Source: Lonicera japonica
Taxonomy: Eukaryota > Streptophyta > Magnoliopsida > Dipsacales > Caprifoliaceae
Reading direction: 5' to 3'
Assembly (NCBI GenBank): GCA_021464415.1
Contig: CM038465.1
Coordinates: 78,402,919-78,466,918 of the forward strand
Length of the DNA: 64,000 nucleotides
In this document: positions 23,901 to 35,900 of the stretch, one piece after another
Numbering within the stretch: the stretch's first letter is position 1
Layout of the letters: each line of letters starts with the position of its first letter
Notes under the pieces: generated by a model
Told to the model about the DNA's origin: nothing
What the model saw: the letters and a program-made list of their open reading frames with translations, nothing else
Databases searched by the model: none
Position numbers and translations under genes: made by a program

Positions 23901-26900
23901 TAAGAATCATCGTGTATCCTTTAAAATAAGTTTCAATAAAAGTCAGATTCCTTTCACCCGAGTTTTTACAGATGTTTGGGGTCCCTTCTCTACCCCCCTC
24001 CACTTTGGGTCATAGATATTTTTTGTCTTTTATTAATGATTGTACTCATGTTATTTGGGTTTACTTAGTAAAAACTAAGGACGAAGTCATAAAAATTATT
24101 CCCTAATTTTCAAAAATGATTACCACATAGTGTAATACATAGGTTAAGGTTTTTCATTATGACAATGGTTACGAGTTTCTTAGTCATTCTCCTGATGAAT
24201 TTTTAAAGAAAATGGCATTATTCACCAGACAACTTGTACTTATACTCCCCAACAGAGCGGCATAGTAGAACATAAAAATCGCTACATTTTCGAAGTGGCA
24301 CGTGCCTTATGCTTTACTATGTGTGTTCCTAAAAATTTTTGGGCTAATGCTATTATGACCGCTGTTTTTCTTATCAATTGGATTCCTGCTCGTATCATTA
24401 ACTATCAAACTCCTTTGCGCATGCTATCTCAATTTCACTGTATTCCTTCCGCCTTAAATTTTAGTCCTAAAGTTTTGGTTGTGTCTATTATGTTCATGTT
24501 CACTCCCATCAAAGAGATAAACTTAATCCTCATGCTCTTGAATGTGTTTTTCTATGTTACTATACCTCTCAAAAAGGCTATAAATGCTTTCACCCCCTAC
24601 AAGGAAGTACTTTATTTCCATGGATACTAAATTTTGTGAACATGAGTCTTACTTCTCGGAGGATGTGACTTTAGTTCCTCTTCGAGGGAGATTATAGCAG
24701 GGAAGAGGAAAAATCATGGCTCGAAGAAAAAGGATTTTCGATTTCAAGGAGTCAGGGGGAGAACTCAGTTGAAGTTCAAGAGGAGTCCATTGAACCTCCA
24801 GTTGAGCCTGAACCAAGGGAAAGAATAGAGAGGCCATATTTTATTCTTTAAAGAGGTTTATACACGGAGGAAAAATGATGTTGCTCTTATATCCCCTCCA
24901 AACTTCGATGCTCCTCTTAATGATACCATCATTCTGTCGGATGACTCTTCTGAGACGAATCTTAAGGTACATTCTTTTCCCCCTTCAGTTCCCAAAGTTG
25001 CTACTCTAAATTCATAGTTTGAAGGTCAAGGTAGGAGATACCTTCTTCGTGAACGAAAAGCACCTGATAGGCTAGGATTTTCACCTGATAAGTCTAGGTT
25101 CTTAAAATCATCCTCCAATATTGTCTACCCTATCATTGATTGTGTCATATCACTGTCTATTTAAGACTAATCTTGCTTTTGCCATTTAGCTATCCTCTGT
25201 GTCTATTCCTAGTCATTTTCAGGAAGCCTTTGAAAATCCTAAATGGAAGTTGGCTATGGTAGAAGAAATAAAGGCTCTCCAGAAGAATTCAATTTAGGAG
25301 ATGGTCGAACTTCGTAAGATTAAGAAAACAGTAGGTTGCAAATGGGTGTTTTCCATAAAATACAAGTCATATGGGACAATTGATAGGTACAAAGCTAGAT
25401 TGGTTGCCAAAGGATACACCCAGACTTATGGGATTGACTATCAAGAGACCTTTGCTCTCGTGGCAAAAATGAATACCGTCAGAGTCATATTGTCACTTGC
25501 AGTTAATCTAGACTGGCCTTTGAGGTAGTTTAATGTAAAGAATGCCTTTTTACACGGTGCTCTTTTGGAAACGGTGCATATGGATCCTCCTCCAGGGTTT
25601 ACACCGAAAGGAGGTGAAGTATGCAAGTTAAAGAAGGTGTTGTACGGATTGAAACAATCGCCAAGAGCATGGTTTGGCAGATTGAGCCATTCTATGAAAG
25701 GGTACAGGTTTAAGTAAGCCATGGTATATCACACCCTATTTTATAAAAGAGATGGAGGAGAAATTACATTGCTTATTGTTTATATCGATGACATGATAGT
25801 CACAGGTAGTAATCTCAATAAAATAGAGGAGCTTCAGAGTTACTTGTTTAAAGAGTTTGAAATGAAATATTTGGGAGCTCTGAAATATTTTTTGGGCATT
25901 GAAGTTTCTCGATCTAAGCACAATCTCTTCTTTTCTCAATGGAAGTATGTGTTAGATCTTTTGTCTGAAACTGGGAATTTTGCTTGTTAACCTGTTGATA
26001 CACCCATTTAGATGAATCATGGCTTAAGTATTTATCCGGACTAGATTCCAGCAATCAAAGAAAGATATCAGAAGCTAGTGGGTAAATTGATTTATTTAAC
26101 TCAAACTAGATTTGACTTGTCTTATGCAATCAGTGTAGTGAGTCAGTTCATGAACAATCCAAGTGATCGACACATGGATGCAATGAATCGTATTCTAGCT
26201 TAAGTCTTCCCCAAGCAAAGGCATTATGTTCACCAAACAGGGCCATCTAGACATTACGGGTTATACCGATTCAGATTTTGTCGGTTCTAAGTTGGATAGA
26301 AAGTCCACATCGGGTTATGTATCATTTGTCGAGAGCAATCTAGTGTCCTGGAGAAGCAAAAAGCATAATAGAGTGTCCTTGTCTAATGCAGAAGTTGAAT
26401 ATCGTGCCCTCCACCATGCAACCACGGAGCTCACCTGGTTGAACTTTATTTTCGGTGAACTTGGGTTTAGTTCAGAGTAGCCTATGAATCTGTTCTGTGA
26501 TAACACAGCAACCATTGAAATCGCAAATAATCCGGTGTAGCACGATCGGACTAAACATGTTGAGCTGGACAGGAACTGCATCAAAGATAATCTAGACTCT
26601 GGAAAAATAGAAGTTCCTTACATTAGAAGCACAGATCAGCTAGCTGATGTGATGACTCATGCTGTTCGAAGAGGTCATTTCTATACTTTTCTATCCACGT
26701 TGGGCTTGTGTGATATCTATGCTCCAACTTGAGGGGGAGAGTTAGCATACAGCTGTAAATATTCTAATATTGTGTCCTTATTTAGATAGGAAACTAATTA
26801 TTTTGTATAGCTGTTAGATTGTATAGCTGTGTATTTATTTTTCCTAAAATAGGCTTTTTTACCTTCTATAAATATTCCTTTTGAGATGAGTAGAAATTAA

Positions 26901-29900
26901 CAATTTTAGCCAATAGTTAATTTACTCTTTAAATTCAACTTACATCTATTTATACCTCTGTTATTATGTTCAGGTACTTTGTATTATTGGAGATGTTTCT
27001 TTTCTGCATGATACAAATGGATTGGCACTATTGAAACAAAGGTAACAAGTAGCGGATTTGTTCAATAGTTCATTCTTGGTTATTAATTATGCTGCTATTG
27101 GTAGATTCTTTTTTTCTTGTGCATTCTTTCATGAAGTTATGATTCCAGAAACATTGTGTTCCAAACAGATTTCTAACGAATACTGTTTTTGCTAGAAGTA
27201 TGTTTGAGAGAATGAGTTTGCATCTTATATTTTTTTCTTTGAGACGGCCACTTTTCCCCTTTGTAGTCTTCGCACTTTTGTTTTTTCATCCGCTTGTGAA
27301 TGTTAATGGTGCTATCTGAAGAGTAGACCTTCTTATGTGTTACCATGTATATAGCAACAAGAAAATAATTAAGTATATCTTCGGCACAATTATGACTTCT
27401 GAATGTTCCGTACTTTAACGGTCTATTATGATGACCCTGTTTCTTTTTAATTTTAACTAGTTTTTGTGCACGTGGTTTTAATGCTTAACAAAGGTGATTA
27501 ATTAAATCCATTAATGAATACATGCATACTAAGAATTGAATAATTAGTATGAAATCAAAATAATTACAAATAAGCAAAAACATGGTATCAACTATAAATT
27601 TAATTAATAATTATAAGAAAATCATAAAATCGGTCAAATATTTTTTAGAATTGGTCGACATGTATATTATTATGCACAATACCACTAATATAACGCTCAT
27701 ATAAATAATAGATTGTATAGCCTTATGATGTATAAGTTAATATTAAATAGCTTTGTAATTTTAATACTGTTTATTAAATATACATACTTTTGCGGTGAGT
27801 TTTGGAAAACACCTAATTCAACACAAACTCTAACTTATATAATTATTTTAACCAAATAATGTAGAGTTTAAATTTATTTGAAAATACTAATATTGATATA
27901 AAAATATATGGAGTTATACACTTATATTGTTTTATTTAATGTAAATCTTAAAATTTTGTTTAATTATTGTTACTAAATAAAGAAGAGTATAAATTTATTT
28001 GAAATACTAATACTAATATAAAAATAAATGGAGTTACACCGTTTTACTTAATGTAAATCTTAAAATCTTTTCTTTATTATTAAGGGGCATATTTGTCTTC
28101 ACAAAACAAGGAAAAACTAATTCTAATATAAAAATATATGGAGTTCATAGACTTATATTATTTTATTTAATGTAAATCTTAAAATTTTTGTTTAATTATT
28201 TTAACCAAATAAAGTAGTTTAAATTTATTTGAAATACTAATATAAAAATATACGGGGTTATGCTGTTTTACTTAATGTAAATTTTAAAATATTTTGTTTA
28301 TTATTAAAGGGCATATTTGTCTTTACAAAAAGGGGAAAAACATTTAGGGGTGTATTCAATATATAATTTATTGGATTTGTTTGATTTGTAAAGTTTATGC
28401 ATATGCAATTGCGATTTTAAAATGTCTTTTAAAATCTTATGGTATTCAATTAAGATTAAAAATAGTCTTTTAAAATCTTATATATTCAAAACTCAATAAA
28501 CTTTGAAGGATTTTATAAATTGATGGATTTTGATGGATTTGAGAATATTTTTATGAATAACAAATCCACCAACAAATCTTCTCTTCAAGTAGAAGATTTC
28601 ACGTGGATTTCTCTTCCATTTTTCTCTTTAAACCCTAGGTATTATTTTTTCTTCGTTTCTATAATCTTATTAAACCTTTCCACTCAATTCTTCTTCTCCC
28701 AAACTCTATGTATTATTTGTTTTTTGTCTTTATAATTTATTAAACCCTTCCACTCCATTTATTATATCTTAAACCTCTTTTTCTTTCCATACTTTCAAAG
28801 TTTTAGTTATCCAATTAATCATCTTCTTCCGAAACTATAGAGATGTCGTCCCCTTAATTTTTTTTCTCCCCTTTTATGAATTGTTTAAACAGAAGATGAA
28901 AATTGACTTGATCTGAAACGTTTGAGGCGGGTTTATAATTTGCTTATTACTTTAAAGTCATAATCAAAATTCTTTTATTATTTATCCTTTGATTTTTTTT
29001 TTGTAATTAAAAGAATCAATGAATTTATTAAAATATATAGAAATACTAAAGAGTTTATGCTGTAAAATATGTTAGACTATGTATGAATTTATTAAAATCT
29101 GTTAAACTTTATATATATTTAAAATAATGTACAGATTTAAAAGAATCCACGAATTTTAAAAAATTCATAATTTTTTTTTAAAATATGAATTGAATATACC
29201 TTCCTAAGCTGTCATGGTCGTTGTCATCATCATATTGTTCGATATATATATATTGTCCTCGGGACGTGGGTACTAGAACCGCTCCTCATTGTCTCACCCC
29301 AGCTATACTGTTTGAGCTTGAATATTGATGAAAACCTCCATTTCACACCAATCATTCACGTCAGTAAGTCGAAACAACCAGATGCTAGCAAAAGATAAGT
29401 AATCTAGACCAATGTTTCAAAAGGCACCCAAGGCGTACGTCTTGAGGCGAGGTGTGGATAAAACGCTTTGAGGTGTGAATTTTAAGGCAAAATATGAGGC
29501 TTATGCCTCTCTAGCTTGAGGCGAGGTCATGGCGTGTGAGGTGTTTCTAGTGTATATTACGTCATTTTTATGCTTTTATATATATATATAAGTGAAATAA
29601 CCCACGGAGAAAAAGGAGAGAAGAACAGCGAGTTAAACCCACAAACCCTATCGATCTAAACCCTAAACGGTGAGTTATATATATAAACGGTGAGCTTGCA
29701 GATACCAAAACGGCAAAACCTAGTAATTAATTTATTTTATTGTTTGTCTTTTGATTTTTTTTTTTTTAATTCATGGAACTTATTAAAATCTGCATAAATT
29801 CAAAAGAATCCATGCATTAAAATCTATCAAATTCTATAAGGATTTAAAATAATCCATGGAATTAAAACAATCCATGGATTTTAAAAAGTCAGTTACAATC

Positions 29901-32900
29901 TTTTAAAATCTGAATTGAATGCACCCCCCTTAAGTTATTCATACTTTTATATATAGTATAGATATAGTTTTATCATTTTCCTTTAGTGCATTATAATAGG
30001 TTGGTATAAAGCTAGAGCATGGTTTACATTTCCAAAGTATCATGATCTGCATGATGTATTATTTTGCTGTATATGATTTCAATGTTTCATCAAACTACAA
30101 CAGGTCAATGATACCACCTCTCTCCCAAATGTTTTAACACTTCTATTGTTCTTGAAGGGTGGCGCGGAAACAGATAACCATACTTGTAATAAACAATCAC
30201 GGTGGTGCAATATTCAGTCTCCTTCCTATTGTGGCTAGTACTGAACAAAATGTACTAGATCAGTATTTCTACACATCTCATAATGTCTCAATCCACAATC
30301 TGTGTGGGGCACATGGGTAAATATCGTAACATGGTGCTTACTTTTTTAAATTATTTGTGGAATGTGTTTTCTTTTCTTCATTAATGTATTTTTAAAATTT
30401 GTTCACCATTTTTCGCACTTGTAATTTGATTATCTTTTATTAATTTATGAAAACTAAAAAGTCATTGTCTGTGCAGTGTAAAGCATGTACAAGTTCAGAC
30501 GAAAATGGAACTGCAAGATGCTTTATTCACAACTCAACAGGGAGAAGTTGATTGTGTCATAGAAGTTGAGAGTCGCATTGATACTAATGCAATCTTTCCA
30601 CAGGTACCTTGGTCTCTTACTGACTTAGTTATGATTCTTGGTTAATCTCGTCACCGTTGTGCTCCACTAATGCCTTTTGCTCCACTTTTCAGTAGTTTGA
30701 GAAAAATTTCTTGTCAAGCAGCAAATCATTCTCTAAGTGTACTTTCAAGGCTTTCGTGTTCAGATACTGCATCACATGACTACATGTTTCAAAAAATTTA
30801 TAAGATGGAATATTCTATGTATAGGTGAGTTTTCTACAATAAAATGTCATAAAGATCAAATAATGGATATAGATCATTAAAAAACGTTTATTACACACTT
30901 ACCAAGTTTTTATGACAGAGTTCAGCTCTGTGCCCCACCTACTTCAGCTACGAACAATTATAAACTTACCACGTACTATAGAGAAGGCTTTGTTTTGACT
31001 CTGTCTCTTGAAGATGGAAGTGTTGGGTTTGGGGAGGTTAGTTCATCTTGATTGTTACCTCAATTTATTTGCACATTGTGTATTAAATAGTATGAATAAG
31101 TAGAATGGCATGTCTACCGCCCTTGTTGTATTTGATGAATAATATAATTATATAAAGGAAAACCTCTGCGATTGCGATGTTTATCCAGTCAGTTGTACAT
31201 GTGTATCACTTAAGACATGGAGTTTTTACCTTCTATTATATAATTTTTAGGTGTACATTCTACTCGCTTTGGATGATTTTTTTTCTTTTAGATCTCCATC
31301 ATATCTAAAGCGTTAAACTGTTAGTTAGGTGCTATACCAAACAATTTCTATCTTGTCTAAGGCTTGAAAGTCATGATCAAAAGGAATTTTTTTATTTTTT
31401 TTTCAAAAGTTCCGTTCCATTTACTCAAGAGGGTTTGGCTCATTGCTTGCCAAAGAGGATGAAAAGGAACAAAATTTCGTGATATGCAATTGGTCAAAAT
31501 TTCACATATATATGTTATTTATTGATACATAACAAGAAATTACATTACTTGTTTTTGTAATATGATTCGGAAGCCCAAACAATATACACACATTTATGTA
31601 GTTTTTTAGGTTTTATTTTTGAAATGCAACAAGGAAATGGATTTATTATTGCATTTTTGTTTTGTGATAATCTAGTTTGTTATAGGAGGAAGAGACAATT
31701 CAAGATTTCAAAATTAGTTCCTCCCTAAAAACATGTTGGTTATCTTCCTTTTCTTGTTGCCCTTGTAGTTGACATCTATAACCATTTTGGACTCTAGGAT
31801 ATGTGTTATACTTGCATTGAAATATCAAATTCATGGGTAAAATTCTCACACACTTGATTTACACATTTACACTCTTAAAATTACTCACCTAAGCTCATCT
31901 CATTATTACTCTCTCTCTCTCTAAGAATTCACAGATCCTCGCCAAATAATAAGTTCAGAGGATATATGAAATGGCCTCCAAAGTATTAGGTTGCCAAGCC
32001 AGATTGTGCTCACTTATCCTTGAATTTAATAGGGATATTCGAGCATGATAATGTGTACTTTTTTTAAAGCAATTGCAATTTATTAGTGAGGTTGGGACTC
32101 TTCTCTATCCTTGAGGCAAACTAAATAAGGCATTGTCATGTTCTGGATTCTAACCTTGAATAAAATCCTTGTCCTCCTTGTTTCTGATCTATGATTATTT
32201 TGAACAGGTTGCACCTCTGGAAATCCACAAAGAAAACTTCCTCCAAGTCGAAGACCAGCTCCGGTTTCTTATTCATGTCATGGAAGGTGCTAATATTAGT
32301 TTATTCCTTCCTCTGCTGAAGGGTTCGTTTTCTTCTTGGATATTGAACAGTTTAGGAATCTCGGTACGTTGAATTCATATTCATTCTGCATATGATATCA
32401 ATATGCATAGTCTTTACAATAGTTTGTGAAAGATGAGGGAATAAGTTAATGGTCGTATGTACTCAATCTACTGCTTTAGAGAAGTTATATGTTATGTAGA
32501 GTTCTTTCCTTGTTGTTTAGCCAGGTTCAATCTTTCCAAGCGTCAGATGTGGTTTGGAGATGGCCATTCTCAATGCTATAGCAGCAGCAAAGGGTACCAG
32601 TTTACTGAACATACTTCATCCCCAGACAGATAACGAAGAAGAAATATCGGGAAAGCCTTCAAATGTTAAAATTTGTGCTCTTATTGACTGTAATGGAACT
32701 CCCGCAGAGGTGGCTTATGTTGCCACTTCACTTGTTAAAGAAGGGTTTACTGCAATTAAGCTAAAAGTAAGAAAATGCTTATGTTCAGTGAAATTTTCCG
32801 AAGCATTTATGCTACTTGTAGCATCTATTAATTTTTGGGCACAGACTTACAGAATTAAGATTTGGCATACAAACTATCTTCCACTTGCAGGTAGCACGCC

Positions 32901-35900
32901 GGGCAGATCCCACTGAAGACGCTTCCGTCATACAAGAACTAAGAAAGCAGGTTGGGGAACAGATTGAACTACGTGCTGATGCAAATCGGAACTGGACCTA
33001 TGAAGATGCAATTTTATTTGGTACTTGTGTGAAAGATTGTGGGCTGCAGTATATTGAGGTATGTTCTACGGCAATTTTCAAATACGCTTGAAAATTGGAA
33101 TCTTTCATTCCGCCACCACATAAAGTAACAGTAGAGGACCAATATTTCCAAAGAAAACTTGCATAGTGATAGTTCCAATATTTGTGGAACCTTAATTTTC
33201 CTGTCAAATATTTGTCTACATGTAACCTTGCATTATTTTCAGGAACCTGTTGCGAATGAGGATGATATAATTAAGTTCTGTGAAGAAACTGGCTTACCTG
33301 TAGCACTTGATGAAACCCTGAACTGTATTCAAGAGAATCCTCATGAAATGCTTGCAAGGTTCACTCACCCTGGCGTAGTTGCTGTTGTAAGTACAAGTGT
33401 ACATTTATTTGTGCTTTCTACCAGTCCAAACTGTTCACACTGTAAGCTTCTGTGAATATTTAGAGAGAATAATTATTTATTCCATGATACTCAAGAATGA
33501 ATACAACGCACCTTATATAAGAAATAAACCACGACTCCTAGCTTACCTAAAATACCTATCAAGGTGGGATTCTACCCACAAATAACATAAATAAATAAAT
33601 AAAATAAATATTGAATTATCAATACTCCCCCTCAAGTTGGTGCGAAGATATCCGTCATGCCCAACTTGCTCACTTGAAATTCGAACGGTTGCCTTAACAG
33701 GCCCTTGGTCAAAATATCTGCAACTTGTTGATTAGATGGAACAAAGGGAGTACATATTATTCCACCTTCGAGTTTCTCTTTGATGAAGTGCCTATCAATC
33801 TCAACATGTTTTGTCCTATCATGTAAGACCGGATTGTGGGCAATACTAATAGCAGCCTTGTTATCGCAGTATAGCTTCATCGGGAGACTTATTGGCCTTC
33901 TGAGCTCTTCTAAGACCCTTTGTAGCCAAAGAACCTCACATGCTCCTTGAGCCATTGATCTGAACTCAGCTTCTGCACTGCTTCTAGCAACAACACTTTG
34001 CTTCTTGCTTCTCCATGTAACCAAGTTGCCCCAAAGAAACGTACAGTAGCCAGACGTGGACCGCCTATCAGTAACCGATCCAACCCAATCAGCATCGGTA
34101 TACACCTCTATCCCCCTTTTTTCGTTCTTCCTAAATAATAGACCTTTCCCTGGGGAGCCTTTGAGGTAACGGAGAATACGGTACACAGCATCTAGATGCT
34201 CTTCGCACGGTGAGTGCATGAACTGACTAACCATGCTCACAGCGAAAGCAATGTCAAGACGCGTATGAGACAAGTAGATTAGTTTCCCAACTAACCTTTG
34301 GTATCTCCCTGTTTCGACTGGAACACCACCTTTAACATCTCCTAGCTTGGTACCCAGTTCTATGGGAGTATCCGATGGCTTACACCCACTCATCCCAGTT
34401 TCTGACAGCAAATCCAATATATATTTTCGTTGTGAGACTACAATACCATTTTTTGAACGGGCCACCTCCATTCCAAGAAAGTATCGTAGGTCGCCAAGAT
34501 CCTTAATCTCAAATTCTCTGGCAAGGTTTCGCTTCAGTCGGCTCATTTCTTCAATATCATCCCTGGTCAAAATCATATTCATCCACATAAACAATGAGAA
34601 CAGAAAGTTTGTTTCTTGTGGACGTCTTTGTGAAGAGAGTATGATCAGACTGCCTTTGATTATATCATTGGCCCTTGAGGAACTTCGTTAATCTTTCGAA
34701 CCACGCCCTAGGGGATTGTTTAAGGCCATACAAAGACCTCTTTAGCTTGCAGATTTTTGTCCCAAATTTCTCAGTAAAACCAGGTGGAGGTTCCATATAA
34801 ACTTCCTCTTCTAAGTCCCCATTCAAGAAGGCATTCTTCACATCTAACTGATTCAGAGGCCAGTCTAAGTTAGCTGCAACTGATAAAAGAACCCGAACTG
34901 TATTTAGTTTTGCCACTGGAGAAAAAGTTTCGGAGTAGTCGACTCCATACGTTTGAGTGAAGCCTTTAGCCACCAGACGAGCCTTCACAGTGAATACCCA
35001 CTTACAACCAACAACTGTCTTTCCTTCTGGAAGATTAACTTTCTCCCAAGTAGCATTCTTCTCCAGCGCTCTCATCTCCTCATACACCGCTTCTCTCCAC
35101 TCCGGAACATTTAGAGCCTCCTGAATATTATTAGGAACAACCATATTCGACACACAAGAGATAAAGGTAGAATAGGAGGGTGAGATATTTTTATATGACA
35201 CAAAGTTCGAAATGGGATATTTGTGCTAACAGATATAAGGTTATAAGATAGATGAGGGACATGTAAAACGTTTTCAAGAGTGAGAGACGGAGAAACAATT
35301 ATGGTTCCTTTGCCAGCAACTGCTGCGAAAGAACCATCAGCAATTTTAACTTTCAGATTTCCTGCACACGGAGTATATGACGAAAAGAATTCTAAGATAC
35401 CGGCCATGTGGTCAGTGGCCCCTGAATCTAATATCCAGTTGCTATGGGATTTGATGCAGGCAATTGTAGCAGTAAACTTATTACCTGACTAAGCTATGAA
35501 ACATGAGGAGCCAGAGTTTCCTAAGGAATAAGATTGAACCATTTTACACAGATGCTCCATTTGTTCCTTTGTGAATGGAAGTGGTTCTGAGGAAGACTAC
35601 TGCTCTGAATCTGCTTTGCTTGCTTAGAATGCTCGTGTTCCTCCCCTTGTTTTGTTATCTCGCTTATTCTAATTTGCTGGTTTGCCATGAAGCTTCCAAC
35701 AACTATCCCTAGTATGACCTAGCCACTTGCAATGATCACACCACATTCTCTGCTTTCCTCCTCGCTTATCACCGTCTACTGCTTTATCAAGGGCTACCAA
35801 TGCAGATCCTTCACCATCTGTACGGGGCTCATGTTCGTCTCTCAACATCACAGATCGTCGAGCCTCTTCTCTTCGTACCTCTGAAAACACTTCTCTGATA

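Larger units (their letters stand above)
22114..26922 (+). mobile_element. Full-length Ty1/copia element in PHYLLO intron 14, sense
   Basis: 4809 bp, with LTRs 22114-22297 and 26740-26922 and an exact target duplication TACTC at 22109-22113 and 26923-26927. The primer site TGGTATCAAAGA starts at 22298, directly at the LTR end; the polypurine tract GAGGGGGAG ends at 26739. All copia domains are present in order, but stops and frameshifts interrupt them. By eye the LTRs differ at about ten positions in 184, so it is older than the antisense element in intron 23. It lies in the same orientation as PHYLLO, between exons 14 and 15. Confidence 0.95.
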
